From the NCBI RefSeq assembly GCF_943181405.1, contig NZ_CALPBY010000001.1, forward strand, positions 930,001 to 994,000: DNA of 64,000 bases. Reading direction: 5' to 3'. Positions 23,636 through 34,081 of this stretch are shown one piece after another (position 1 is the stretch's first letter; each line of letters opens with the position of its first letter). The notes below the pieces were generated by a model. It was given only the letters and a program-made list of their open reading frames with translations. It ran no database searches and was not told where the DNA came from. Source of the stretch: Cellulosimicrobium sp. Marseille-Q4280. Lineage in GTDB: Bacteria; Actinomycetota; Actinomycetes; Actinomycetales; Cellulomonadaceae. A program made the translations under genes and the position numbers.

Positions 23636-25789
23636 ATGCACGATCCCGGGGGCCCGGCGCCCGCACACCGGGCGGGGCGGTCGCGAGCCACGACGGACGG
23701 TGTCGACCATGCCGACGTCGACCGGCCGGCGCTGCTCGCGGCGGCCGCCCGGGCGGCGGGGCTCGGGACGTTCCAGTGGGACCTCGTCACGGGCGCGCTG
23801 CGCTGGGACGCGGCGCTGCTCGACGTCTTCGGGTACGACGAGCAGACCTTCGGCGGCACGATCGACGCCTTCAACGCCCGGGTGCACCCGGACGACGTCC
23901 GCCCGGTCACGGCCGCGCTCGACCGGGCGATCGCCACGTGCGGCGTGTACGAGGCGGAGTTCCGGGTGGTGCGACCGGACGGCACGACGCGCTGGCTGAC
24001 CGCCCGTGGCCGGGCGCTCGCCGGACCGTCGGGTGCCGCCGAGCAGGTCGTCGGCGTCACGACCGACACGACGGCGCTGCGTGCGGGCGAGGAGCGGGTC
24101 CAGCAGATCCTCGAGGACATGACGGTCGGCTACTACTGGCTCGACCCCGAGTGGCGCTTCGGCTACGTCAACGCCGAGGCGGAACGGATCCTCGGCAGCC
24201 CGCGCGAGCACCTGCTCGGAGGGGTGGTGTGGGACCTCTTCCCCGCGGCGTCGGGCTCGACGTTCGGGGACGGCTACCGCGAGGTCGCGCGGACCGGGGT
24301 GCCGGTCGTCTTCGACGCCTACTACCCGGCGCCCCTCGACGGCTGGTACGAGGTCCGCGCCGTCCCGGAGCGCGGCGGGGTCGCGGCGTACTTCACGGAG
24401 ATCACGGAGCGTCGTCGTGCGCTCGAGCTCGCCGAGCGAGCACAGGCACGTTCAGCGCTCCTCGCCGCGGTCGCCGCCGACCTCGCCGAGACCCTCGACC
24501 CCGTCAAGGCCCTGGAGGCGGTGCTTCCCCATCTCGTGCCCGGCGTCGCCGACTTCGCCATCGCGAGCACCCTCGACGAGGGCCCGGCGCCGTGGAAGCA
24601 GCGGCTCCACGACGTGGCGGCGCTGCACGCCGACCCTGCCGCGCAGCCCGTCCTCGACCGGTACCGCGCGATCCGCGTCCCCGCCCTCTCCCCGTCGTCG
24701 CTCATCGCGGAGACGCTCGCCGGCGCGCCGCACGCGCTCCGGTCCGGGACACCGCGCCCCGGAGACCTCGTCGAGGAGGGTCCCGCGCACGACCTGCTCG
24801 TGAGCCTCGCGCCGCACGCGTTCGTCGTCATGCCGCTGCGCGGGCGCGGGCACGTGCGTGGGCTGATCACGCTCGTGCGAGGAGCCGAGCGCGGCGACTT
24901 CACCCAGCCGGACCTCGCCGCGCTGCGCGACGTCATGGCGCAGATCGGCCTCGCGCTCGACAACGCCCACCTCCACGCGGTCCAGCGCGACCTGGCCGAG
25001 GAGCTCCAGCGCAGCCTGCTCACGCCGCTGCCCGAGCCCGACCACCTGCACCTCGTCGCCCGCTACGCGCCGGCGACCTCCGGGGCGCAGATCGGCGGCG
25101 ACTGGTACGACGCGTTCCTCGTGCGCGACGGCAGCACGTGCCTCGTCATCGGCGACGTCACCGGCCACGACCTCCGGGCTGCGGTCTCGATGGCCCAGGT
25201 GCGCAACCTGCTGCGGGGCGGCGCGCACGCCGTCATCGAGCCGCCGGCCGCGATCCTCGCGTCGCTCGACTGGGCGATGCACGACCTGGCCGTCGGGACG
25301 ATCAGCACCGGCATCCTCGCCAGGGTCGAGCAGCCGGAGGATCTCGAGGAGCGGGACCTCCGGAGGCTGCGCTGGTCGAGCGCCGGCCACCTGCCACCGC
25401 TCCTCATCCACCCGGACGGGACGGCCGAGCTGCTGCACCGGCGGGCGGACCTGCCGCTCGGCGTGCGGGTGCACACCGACCGCCAGGACCACACCCAGCT
25501 GATCCGTCCCGGGTCGACCGTCCTGCTCTACACGGACGGTCTCGTCGAACGCCGCGGAGAGTCGCTCCTGGTCGGCCTCGAGCGCCTGCGCAGCGCCGCG
25601 GAGAGCCTCGGGGGCCTGACCCTCGACGAGCTGTGCGACGGCCTCATCGCGGACCTCGCGCCCACGCGCGAGGACGACATCGCGCTGCTCGCGCTGCGAG
25701 CGTTCACGGCAGAGGCCCCGCGACCGCCCGAGGCCGGCCCCGAGGTGCTCCCCGAGGACCTCGTCGGCTCGCCCCGCCCCGACGCCTGA
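23636..25789 (+). CDS. PAS-PAS-GAF SpoIIE/RsbU-type protein serine phosphatase
   Basis: A 717-residue cytoplasmic sensor phosphatase. Residues 33-145 form a PAS_3 domain (GLGTFQWDLVTGALRWD, then VHPDDV and AEFRVVRPDGTTRWL). Residues 150-260 form a second PAS (GYYWLDPEWRFGYVN). Residues 270-460 are GAF-like. Residues 480-690 are the PP2C/SpoIIE catalytic domain, with metal-binding IGGDWYDAF and IGDVTGHDLRAA, then SSAGHLPPLL, LLYTDGLVERRG and a final REDDIALLAL. Such proteins usually dephosphorylate anti-anti-sigma factors. The ATG at 23636 has CGGAGGAACC upstream. No kinase or STAS partner is in the window. It is inserted between the DUF501 gene and ppx on the opposite strand. Confidence 0.92.
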   Translation: MHDPGGPAPAHRAGRSRATTDGVDHADVDRPALLAAAARAAGLGTFQWDLVTGALRWDAALLDVFGYDEQTFGGTIDAFNARVHPDDVRPVTAALDRAIATCGVYEAEFRVVRPDGTTRWLTARGRALAGPSGAAEQVVGVTTDTTALRAGEERVQQILEDMTVGYYWLDPEWRFGYVNAEAERILGSPREHLLGGVVWDLFPAASGSTFGDGYREVARTGVPVVFDAYYPAPLDGWYEVRAVPERGGVAAYFTEITERRRALELAERAQARSALLAAVAADLAETLDPVKALEAVLPHLVPGVADFAIASTLDEGPAPWKQRLHDVAALHADPAAQPVLDRYRAIRVPALSPSSLIAETLAGAPHALRSGTPRPGDLVEEGPAHDLLVSLAPHAFVVMPLRGRGHVRGLITLVRGAERGDFTQPDLAALRDVMAQIGLALDNAHLHAVQRDLAEELQRSLLTPLPEPDHLHLVARYAPATSGAQIGGDWYDAFLVRDGSTCLVIGDVTGHDLRAAVSMAQVRNLLRGGAHAVIEPPAAILASLDWAMHDLAVGTISTGILARVEQPEDLEERDLRRLRWSSAGHLPPLLIHPDGTAELLHRRADLPLGVRVHTDRQDHTQLIRPGSTVLLYTDGLVERRGESLLVGLERLRSAAESLGGLTLDELCDGLIADLAPTREDDIALLALRAFTAEAPRPPEAGPEVLPEDLVGSPRPDA

Positions 25790-25863
25790 CGTCAGGCGCT
25801 GCGGCGACCGTCCGTCGTGCCGCGCCCAGGCCGCCCCACCCGGACGGCTCGCCGGGGCACCGC

Positions 25864-26391
25864 TCAGCAGGTGCAGCGGTCGGGGCGCCAGACGTCACGC
25901 ACGCGCAAGAGCGCCTCGTCGCCGAGCGGGTTGACGCCCGGGCCTGCCGCGAGCGCGTGCCCGACGAGCACGTGCAGGCACTTCACGCGCGTCGGCATGC
26001 CGCCCGCGGAGATCCCGTCGATCTCGTCGACGTGCCCCAGCGCCTCGCGCTGCCCGAGGTAGTGCTCGTGGGCTCCTCGGTAGGCCGCGGCGAGCTCGTC
26101 GTCCTCCGTGAGACGGTCCGACATCTCCTTCATCACGCCGTTCGCCTCGAGGGTCGACGCCGCGGCGACCGCTCCCGGGTGCGTCAGGTAGAACGTCGTG
26201 GGGAACGGCGTGCCGTTCTCGAGCCGGGGCGCCGTCCGCACGACGAGCGGGCGCCCGCACACGCACCGCGCCGCGATGCCCACGACGCCGCGCGGGGGGC
26301 GGCCGAGCTGCTCGGCCAGCACCTCGAGGTCGTGCGGCGTCACCGCGGCGGCGGGGTCGTCTACGGGGATGGCCAGTCGGGCGTCGGTCAC
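25864..26391 (-). CDS. DUF501 domain protein
   Basis: A 175-residue protein matching DUF501. LGRPPRGVVGIAARCVCGRP is near residues 30-50, PFPTTFYLTHPGAV follows, then MKEMSDRL, HEHYLGQR and the C-terminal SAGGMPTRVKCLHVLVGHALA with paired Cys/His. The GTG start at 26391 has GAGGA 8 nt upstream. It lies about 96 nt downstream of the ftsB-like gene on the same strand and is likely cotranscribed. The family is conserved in this exact position in Actinobacteria, but its biochemical role is not established. Conserved Cys and His residues hint at metal binding (inference). Confidence 0.9.
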   Translation of the reverse strand: MTDARLAIPVDDPAAAVTPHDLEVLAEQLGRPPRGVVGIAARCVCGRPLVVRTAPRLENGTPFPTTFYLTHPGAVAAASTLEANGVMKEMSDRLTEDDELAAAYRGAHEHYLGQREALGHVDEIDGISAGGMPTRVKCLHVLVGHALAAGPGVNPLGDEALLRVRDVWRPDRCTC

Positions 26392-26487
26392 GGCAGGTCC
26401 TCGGGAAGGCGTCGGGTCAGGGCGTCGTGGGCTCGTGCCCGACGGCGCGCGGCCGGCTCCGGCCGCGGCGTCACCGGTGGCGACGCC

Positions 26488-27288
26488 TCACCCATTCTCC
26501 CCGGTCGTCGCACCCTGCTCGTCCGTGGCCGGCGGACCCGTCTCCCCGACCGGCGCCTCGTCGGGCTCGGCAGCGCCACCGCCGCCCCCGGCGTCGTCCT
26601 GCCCGGGCGTCGACTGCTCGCCCGCGACCTGCACCGACTCCCACATCGCCTGGTACCACGGCGTCCCGTCACGGCTCTCCACGGGCCCGTCGGGGATCGC
26701 CTGGCCCGTCTGCGGGTCGATGCCGTCGGGGACGGACTCCGGGTCCAGCACGCGCCAGGGCCGCTCTCCCGGCATGACGTAGTTGAGCCGGTCGCGCGCC
26801 TCCCGCTCGACGTACGCGTCGTCGCCCCAGCGCTCCAGCTCCGCCTCGAGCCCGTCGTGCTGCGCCTGCGCGTCGACGAGGTCGCTGCGCAGCACGCGCA
26901 GCTCGTTCGTCTGGGTCACGTACGCGCGCACGGTCGGCAGCAGGAGCACGACCGCGAGCAGCCCGACGACCGACAGCACGAGGGCCCGGACGGTCACGAC
27001 CTCCGGGAGGAGGAAGCCGTGCCGGCTCCGCCGCCGGTCCTCCGGTGCCGGACCCGCCGGGCGACGCGCGGCGGCCGGGCGCGCCGCCGGACGACGCGCC
27101 GACGCGCTCGTCCCGGCGCCTGCACGGGCCGCGGACCCCGCACTCTTCGCGGAGGAGCCGCCGTCGGGCCTCGCCGAGGACGTGGCCGAGGCCTTCGACG
27201 AGCCCGTCCGTGATCCCGAGGCGGGGCGCGCGGAGGCTCGGGGACGCGCGGACGCACCGGGGCGCGGAGGGCGACGCGAGGACGGCAT
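26488..27288 (-). CDS. FtsB/DivIC-type septum formation initiator
   Basis: A 266-residue bitopic protein. Residues 1-95 form a disordered, Ser/Ala/Arg-rich cytoplasmic tail. Residues 100-125 form one membrane helix (VRALVLSVVGLLAVVLLLP). Residues 125-160 form a coiled coil (NELRVLRSDLVDAQAQHDGLEAEL). The DivIC-like motif YVEREARDRLNYVMPGERPW follows, then a Gly/Pro/Glu-rich extracytoplasmic tail. It would act in the divisome with FtsL/FtsQ equivalents. The ATG at 27288 is 7 nt after CACAAT, giving a leaderless start. Position downstream of eno and upstream of DUF501 is canonical. Both tails are longer than in enteric FtsB, as is usual in high-GC Gram-positives. Confidence 0.9.
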   Translation of the reverse strand: MPSSRRPPRPGASARPRASARPASGSRTGSSKASATSSARPDGGSSAKSAGSAARAGAGTSASARRPAARPAAARRPAGPAPEDRRRSRHGFLLPEVVTVRALVLSVVGLLAVVLLLPTVRAYVTQTNELRVLRSDLVDAQAQHDGLEAELERWGDDAYVEREARDRLNYVMPGERPWRVLDPESVPDGIDPQTGQAIPDGPVESRDGTPWYQAMWESVQVAGEQSTPGQDDAGGGGGAAEPDEAPVGETGPPATDEQGATTGENG

Positions 27289-27294
27289 GCCCCG

Positions 27295-27300
27295 ATTGTG
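27295..27300 (-). promoter_or_regulatory. -10 hexamer CACAAT, leaderless start of ftsB-like gene
   Basis: It ends exactly 7 nt before the ATG at 27288, indicating independent transcription from eno. Confidence 0.5.
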
Positions 27301-27442
27301 CCGCCGTCCCGCGTCCCGAGGGGTCAGTACGCGCGGGGCCGCCCGAACGTGAGCGGGTCGACACGGTCCCTTCACCCGGTGCGCGCACCGTCGGGTGCCG
27401 TCAGGGACGGCGTCGCGACGACGGAGCGCTCCCGACGACGCG

Positions 27443-27477
27443 GAGGCCCGGCGGACCGTGACGGTCCGCCGGGCCTC
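27443..27477 (-). terminator. Hairpin terminator after eno
   Basis: A perfect 16-bp stem (27443-27458 with 27462-27477) with a 3-nt loop stands about 65 nt past the eno stop. There is no U-tract. It should separate eno from the ftsB-like gene, which has its own promoter. Confidence 0.75.
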
Positions 27478-27517
27478 GGCGTGCGGTGCGGACGCTCGTC
27501 CGCCGCGGTCGGGCCTG

Positions 27518-28939
<1,422 letters not shown>

Positions 28940-29078
28940 GTGCCCGGATGTGACCCGCGCCGCTCCGTCCGCCCTTCGAGCGCGCGGTCGTGACCTCGGC
29001 CGGTCGCGCCGGGACCAAGGTCCCCACGGGCTCGGGCGACGCCTGCCGGTGAGGGTCGCGGCGATCGGGACGCGGCGG

Positions 29079-29789
29079 TCAGGCGGGCGGCGTCCCGGCC
29101 GACGCCGTCGTCTCGGCGGCGGTGATCGCACCCTCGACCCGGCGCAGCTCCGCACGCAGCGCCGCCTCGGCGTCGATGCCGTCCGCCTCGGCCTGCACGA
29201 CGAGGGCGAGCAGCTCGCGCCCGAGCCGCTCCGGCGCCGTCGGGCCGGGGACCGGTGCCGCGAGCGCCGACTCCGCCACCCCGCCGAGCCCGCCGCGCCG
29301 GGTCCGCGAGAGGACCTTCTGCGCCCGGGCGAGCGCGCCCTGCGTGTGGGAGACGCCCTCGAGCACCGACGAGCGCTGCTTCTCGGCCTTCTTGATCGCG
29401 TCCCACTGGGCGTGGAGGTCGGTCGTCGTGGCGGCGTCGGCGCCCTCGGCGAACACGTGCGGGTGCCGGCGGACGAGCTTGGCGACGAGGTCGGCGGCGA
29501 CGTCGTCGACCGTGAACGGGTCCGGCTCCTCGCTCGCGATACGGGCGTGGAACAGGACCTGCAGGAGCAGGTCGCCGAGCTCCTCGCGCATGCCCGCCCG
29601 GTCACCGGTCTCGATCGCCTCGGCGAGCTCGTGCGCCTCCTCGAGCAGGTAGTGGACGAGCGACGCGTGCGTCTGCTCGCGGTCCCACGGGCACCCGCCG
29701 GGCGAGTACAGGCGGTCCATCACGGCGACGGCGGCGCGCAGCCCGTCGGTCGTCGGTGCGGTGACGGGCTCGGGGGCGGGGGCGCTCAT
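29079..29789 (-). CDS. mazG: MazG-family nucleoside triphosphate pyrophosphohydrolase
   Basis: A 236-residue all-alpha NTP pyrophosphatase. The signature GCPWDREQTHASLVHYLLEEAHELAEAI, then MREELGDLLLQVLFHA (EExxE and ExxD magnesium ligands), is near residues 30-85. A second, degenerate MazG-like helical unit follows. It hydrolyses NTPs to NMP and PPi, cleaning aberrant nucleotides and in some species lowering (p)ppGpp. The ATG at 29789 is 7 nt after TACGAT, giving a leaderless start. Its place between mfd and eno is the standard actinobacterial order, here separated from mfd by the xylanase gene. Confidence 0.93.
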   Translation of the reverse strand: MSAPAPEPVTAPTTDGLRAAVAVMDRLYSPGGCPWDREQTHASLVHYLLEEAHELAEAIETGDRAGMREELGDLLLQVLFHARIASEEPDPFTVDDVAADLVAKLVRRHPHVFAEGADAATTTDLHAQWDAIKKAEKQRSSVLEGVSHTQGALARAQKVLSRTRRGGLGGVAESALAAPVPGPTAPERLGRELLALVVQAEADGIDAEAALRAELRRVEGAITAAETTASAGTPPA

Positions 29790-29795
29790 CGCCCC

Positions 29796-29801
29796 ATCGT
29801 A
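29796..29801 (-). promoter_or_regulatory. -10 hexamer TACGAT, leaderless start of mazG
   Basis: The hexamer ends 7 nt before the ATG at 29789; no Shine-Dalgarno. Confidence 0.5.
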
Positions 29802-29869
29802 GGGAGGGCAGCGGCCCGCGCGGTGCCGCTCTCTGCTCGCCCTCTGCTCGCCGAGCACGTCCTGCCGAC

Positions 29870-29931
29870 CGCCGACCGTGCGGCCGTGGCCCGTCCAGCC
29901 GTCCGGACGAGCCACGACCACACGGTCGGCG
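29870..29931 (-). terminator. Nested hairpin terminator after the xylanase gene
   Basis: Perfect 11-bp outer arms (29870-29880 with 29921-29931) enclose further stems (CGTGGC/GCCACG and CGTCC/GGACG). The structure begins 9 nt after the xylanase stop and precedes the mazG promoter. Confidence 0.7.
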
Positions 29932-29939
29932 TGGGACGG

Positions 29940-32900
29940 TCAGGCGCAGGACGTCCCGTCGTACGACGTGTCGAGCGCGCGGGTCTCCTGCTCGCCTCCG
30001 ACGTCACCCGTGACCGTCACCGTGGCCGTGCCCGCCGGGACCGACGTCGCCCGGACGGCGAACGACTGGTAGACGGTCTTCCCGGGCGCGACGGCGGTGG
30101 ACGTCCTCGTCCCGTAGGGCGTCGCGAGCGACACGTCGAGCGGGACGTGGGCGCCGTTCGTCGCGCGGACCGCGACGTACGCCTTCCCCGCGAGGCAGCG
30201 GGCCTGCACCTCGACCGTGACCGGCAGCTCGGGCTCGGCCACCCCCACGAGCTGCGCCACGCCCCACCGGGCCGTCGACTGGTAGCCCGTGCCCGACGGG
30301 TCCGCCCAGTTGCGGATCGCCGTGCGCGCGCCGTCGGCGGCGTCGTTGACCTGGACGTCGAGGCCGTGGAACGACCCCTCGCCGCCGTTCTCGAGGAGGC
30401 TGATCGCCACCTCGACGACGTACCCGTCCGCGGTCCGCTCGACCGCGCTCGTCACGCGTCCGCGCTGGAACGCCTCGTCGCCCGTGCCGAACGACACCGC
30501 GTTCGCCGCGCTGATGCGCAGCTGCATGTCGTCGTACCGGTAGGCCCCGTTCTTCGCGTTCCCCGCGTCGACGTAGATCTCCACGGAGTCCTGGACCCAC
30601 GGGTCGGAGCCCGAGACGTCCACGACCGGGTCGGCGACCTCGGCGAGCACGTACAGGGTCTGGTCCTTCCACAGCGTGCGCACCGTCGCGACGGCGCCCC
30701 CGCTGCCCTGCACCTCCTTCGCCGTGGTCACGGGCCCGCCCGCGGTGTCCCACGCCGCGTCGACCGCGCCGTCGACGTCCGGCGCCACCGGAGCCTGCGC
30801 CACCTCGAGGAACGACAGCGGCTCGAGCAGGCGCAGCGTGCCGGTCGCGCCGGTCGTGTTCCACCCGGTGGTCGTGGCGCCGTCGGTGACACGCACGTCG
30901 AGCGCGAGCGTGTCGCCCTCCGCCGCGGCGTCGAGCGGGAGGTGCGCGACCACGTCGTACCCGCCCTCGCGCTCGGTGACGACCGCGCTGGTGCCGGCCG
31001 TCGTCGTGCCGTCGCGGCCCACGACGTGCTCCGCGCCGTCGAGGTCGAACGTCACGGCGTCGCCTGCGTCCGTCGGGTCGGCCGGGTCAGCGGGGTCGTC
31101 GATGCTCGCGAACGCGGTGAGGTGGTCAGGCGCCCAGCGGAGCTGGAACGCCGCCTCGCCGGCCGGGACGGCGAACCGGTGCAGCGGGAGCTGCCGCCAC
31201 ACGATCGCCGAGGTCGCGCCGTCGTCGAGCGGGACGTCGCCCGCGAAGACGTCGGCCGTGCGCAGCCGGGCGGGCAGGTCGCCGTCGACGACCCCGTGGT
31301 AGGCGGGCTTCGCCTTCAGGGAGTCGTCGAAGACGAGCGGTGCGCCGCTGCTCGCGCGCCAGCTGCGCCCGTCGGTCAGCCCCCACACCGTGACCGAGTA
31401 CAGGTCGTCGGCGTGCTCGCGGAAGACCCGGAACGCGTCGCGGTAGTAGTACCCCTGCTCCACGAGACCCGCCTGGGTCACCGGCGTGCCGGTCGTCACG
31501 TCGAGCTCGGTGACGGCCTGCGTGACGGGCAGGTCGGCGAACCGGTCGATCGCGCCCTCGAGCGCCGAGACGGGCATGGCGAGGCTCACGTGGAACTGGT
31601 GCCCCACGCCGTCGACGGGCACGCCGCGCGCCAGGAGGCGGTCGACGAGCGCGCGGTAGCGGTCCTGCTTGCCGCCCTGCTCGGTGTTGTAGTCGTTGAT
31701 GAACAGGGTCACCGGGCGCTCGGCCGCACCGCTGGCGGGGTCCGCCGCGTAGACGTCGTTGAACGCCTCGTCGGCGTACTCGAACGCGAGGTCGAGGTAC
31801 TCCTCGCCGAGGACCCGGAACCACTCGGAGCGGCGCAGGCCGTCCGGGTTCTCCCCACCGTCGGACACGACCTCGTTGACGACGTCGAACGCCGTCACCG
31901 GGTTGCCGCCGCCGAACGCGCCGTACTCCTGGGCGAGCCAGCCCGCGACGTCGAAGACGTGCGTGCGCAGACGGTCTCGCAGGACCTGCTTGTCCGCCTC
32001 GGACGTCGTGAGCGGCGAGCCGTCCGCACCTTCGAAGAACCACGCCGGTGTCTGGCTGTGCCACACGAGCACGTGCCCGTACACCCGCAGGTCGTGCTCG
32101 GCCGCGAAGTCCATGAGCTCGACCGCCTCGGGGTGGGGTCGGAAGGTGCCCTCGGCGTCGTACCAGGCCTCGGGCTTCATGTGGTTCTCGGCCGTGACCT
32201 GGTCGAAGTGGCGCAGGAGCAGCTCGGACGCGGCACCGGCGGTCTCGCGCGAGTCGATCGCGACACCGACCGGCATGTCCAGGGTCTCCTTGATGCCGGT
32301 CAGGTCCTCGACGGCGGGAGGTGCGGCCGTGCGCAGGACGACGTCGTCGACGAGCAGGTCGCTCGTGTTGTCGCCGTTGTAGTCCGTCTCGAGGTAGAGG
32401 AGAGCGGAGTCCGCGTCAGCCCCCTGGAACGACGCCGTGACCTGCGTCCAGCCGCTGTTCGTGATCCCCGAGAGCTGCGCGAGGGTCGAGTACGACGTGG
32501 CGCCCCCGACCGTGCGCGCGATGCTCAGCCAGACGTCGTCGGCGGGCTGACCGTCCGCGAAGCGGACCCAGGCGCTCAGCTCGTACGTCGTGCCCGCGGC
32601 GAGGAGACCGGTCACGTCGTGGCCGATCCCGTCACCCTGGCCGTCGCGGTCCGTGACGACCGCCGCCTGCGTGCCGTCGTGCGCCACGGTCGTGAGGCCG
32701 AGCGTCGGCGTCGTGGCGTCGCCCGCGCGTGGGACCCACCCGTCGAGGCCGTCCTCGAAGTCGGTCTCGACGAGGGCCTGCCCGGTGGGCGCAGGCGTGC
32801 CCTGCGGGAACGGGAACGTCCACCCGTCGGCGAGCCGCTCGGTCACCACGGTCTTGACCGCTGCGAGCGTGCCGGACCGGTCGCCGCCGCCGTCGTGCGC

Positions 32901-34034
32901 GAGGACGACCTCGCCGGGCTTCATGGCCGCGCGCAGGTTCGCGGTGAGCGTCGCGACGTCCTGCGTCTCCCAGTCCGCGATGGTGTTCGTGACCGCGAGC
33001 GGCTGCATCCCCAGCGCGACCGCGACGGCGGGCGTTCCGCCCCACGAGCCGTTCGGCGCGCGGAAGAAGGGCACGGGGTACGTGGGGTCGTCGAGCGCGG
33101 TGCGGATGATCCGGAGGTTCTCGACGAGGTCGGCCCGGACCTGGTCGGCGGTCCACGCACCCATGTCCGCGTAGCCCGTCGAGTGGTTGCACAGGACGTG
33201 ACCGTCGTCGACGATGCGGCGCAGGATCTCCGCGCCGCCCGGCGCCTCGACGTTCTGGCCGATCACGCAGAACACAGCGTGGAGGTCGTGCTCGGCGAGG
33301 AAGTCCAGCAGGGCGGGCGTCGTGCCCGGGTTCGGGCCGTCGTCGAACGTCAGGGCGGCGACGTCGCCCGTGCCCTGCGCGAGCCGCACGGGCGTCGTCA
33401 CGGGGTTCACCGCTCCGCCGGGGACGGCGTCGCCCGGGTCGACGGCGTCGCGCGCCGTCACCAGGACGTCGTCGACGAGGAACGACGGGTGCGCGCCGGC
33501 GATCGGTGCCGCCTCGACGTAGAGCGTCGCGGCCGTCAGCGCGTCGGGCATCGTGTACGCGCCGCCGATGCGGACCCAGCCGTCGGCGGTCGTCGCGACG
33601 GAGCCGCCCACCCACGTGTAGGCGTCACCGGCGGCGCTCGTCTCCTGCACCGTGAAGTGCAGTCCGGAGGACCCCTCGGCGCCGGCCGGCAGCTTGACCC
33701 AGGCTTCGACGTCGTAGGTCGCGCCGGGCTCGAAGAGCGTCGCGACCGACGTCGCGGGACCGTTCCACTCCCCGGTGCGGCCCGTGACGTGCAGGCTGCT
33801 CGCGCCGCCGTGCGCCTCGGTGCCCGTGAGCGAGAGGGTGACCGGGCCGCGTGGCCCCCACGGTGCGGCCGAGCCTTCAAAATCGTTCTCCAGAACGATG
33901 TCGATATCGTTATCGACTTGCGCAGACGTCTCCCCCGCCGGATCTTCGACACCCATCGCGCCACCCGCTCCCCCGCCCACGACGAGGGCCGCAGCCACTC
34001 CCGCCGCGACGGTCCTCCAGGTCCTTCGCATCAT
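29940..34034 (-). CDS. Secreted bifunctional GH10 xylanase / CE4 polysaccharide deacetylase with CBMs
   Basis: A 1364-residue secreted enzyme. Residues 1-35 form a Sec signal. Residues 45-200 form a CBM4_9/22-like module. Residues 225-400 form a CE4 NodB deacetylase (TFDDGPNPGT; FFRAPNGSWGG; VVLAHDGGG), probably an acetylxylan esterase. Residues 425-570 are a second CBM4_9-like module. Residues 575-915 form the GH10 xylanase, with GHVLVWHSQTPAWF, acid/base Glu in FDVVNEVVSDG and nucleophile Glu in AVTELDVTTG. Residues 925-1260 hold CBM9-like modules. Residues 1262-1364 form a Cys-paired C-terminal domain. Of two adjacent ATGs (34034, 34031), both follow AAGGGAG. The CE4 motif 2 reads NHSTGYADM, lacking the usual second His. 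The gene interrupts mfd-mazG. Confidence 0.93.
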   Translation of the reverse strand: MMRRTWRTVAAGVAAALVVGGGAGGAMGVEDPAGETSAQVDNDIDIVLENDFEGSAAPWGPRGPVTLSLTGTEAHGGASSLHVTGRTGEWNGPATSVATLFEPGATYDVEAWVKLPAGAEGSSGLHFTVQETSAAGDAYTWVGGSVATTADGWVRIGGAYTMPDALTAATLYVEAAPIAGAHPSFLVDDVLVTARDAVDPGDAVPGGAVNPVTTPVRLAQGTGDVAALTFDDGPNPGTTPALLDFLAEHDLHAVFCVIGQNVEAPGGAEILRRIVDDGHVLCNHSTGYADMGAWTADQVRADLVENLRIIRTALDDPTYPVPFFRAPNGSWGGTPAVAVALGMQPLAVTNTIADWETQDVATLTANLRAAMKPGEVVLAHDGGGDRSGTLAAVKTVVTERLADGWTFPFPQGTPAPTGQALVETDFEDGLDGWVPRAGDATTPTLGLTTVAHDGTQAAVVTDRDGQGDGIGHDVTGLLAAGTTYELSAWVRFADGQPADDVWLSIARTVGGATSYSTLAQLSGITNSGWTQVTASFQGADADSALLYLETDYNGDNTSDLLVDDVVLRTAAPPAVEDLTGIKETLDMPVGVAIDSRETAGAASELLLRHFDQVTAENHMKPEAWYDAEGTFRPHPEAVELMDFAAEHDLRVYGHVLVWHSQTPAWFFEGADGSPLTTSEADKQVLRDRLRTHVFDVAGWLAQEYGAFGGGNPVTAFDVVNEVVSDGGENPDGLRRSEWFRVLGEEYLDLAFEYADEAFNDVYAADPASGAAERPVTLFINDYNTEQGGKQDRYRALVDRLLARGVPVDGVGHQFHVSLAMPVSALEGAIDRFADLPVTQAVTELDVTTGTPVTQAGLVEQGYYYRDAFRVFREHADDLYSVTVWGLTDGRSWRASSGAPLVFDDSLKAKPAYHGVVDGDLPARLRTADVFAGDVPLDDGATSAIVWRQLPLHRFAVPAGEAAFQLRWAPDHLTAFASIDDPADPADPTDAGDAVTFDLDGAEHVVGRDGTTTAGTSAVVTEREGGYDVVAHLPLDAAAEGDTLALDVRVTDGATTTGWNTTGATGTLRLLEPLSFLEVAQAPVAPDVDGAVDAAWDTAGGPVTTAKEVQGSGGAVATVRTLWKDQTLYVLAEVADPVVDVSGSDPWVQDSVEIYVDAGNAKNGAYRYDDMQLRISAANAVSFGTGDEAFQRGRVTSAVERTADGYVVEVAISLLENGGEGSFHGLDVQVNDAADGARTAIRNWADPSGTGYQSTARWGVAQLVGVAEPELPVTVEVQARCLAGKAYVAVRATNGAHVPLDVSLATPYGTRTSTAVAPGKTVYQSFAVRATSVPAGTATVTVTGDVGGEQETRALDTSYDGTSCA
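33882..33917. repeat. Two contiguous dyads inside the xylanase 5' coding region
   Basis: ATCGTTCT-CC-AGAACGAT (33882-33899) abuts GTCGAT-ATCGTT-ATCGAC (33900-33917). Both are perfect inverted repeats with short centres, in a locally AT-rich patch just after the signal peptide codons. They look like regulator sites or a recently acquired segment. Confidence 0.5.
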
Positions 34035-34081
34035 CGCTCCCTTGCGATCGCTCAACCGGGCGCGCCGGTGCGCCCGCTCTC

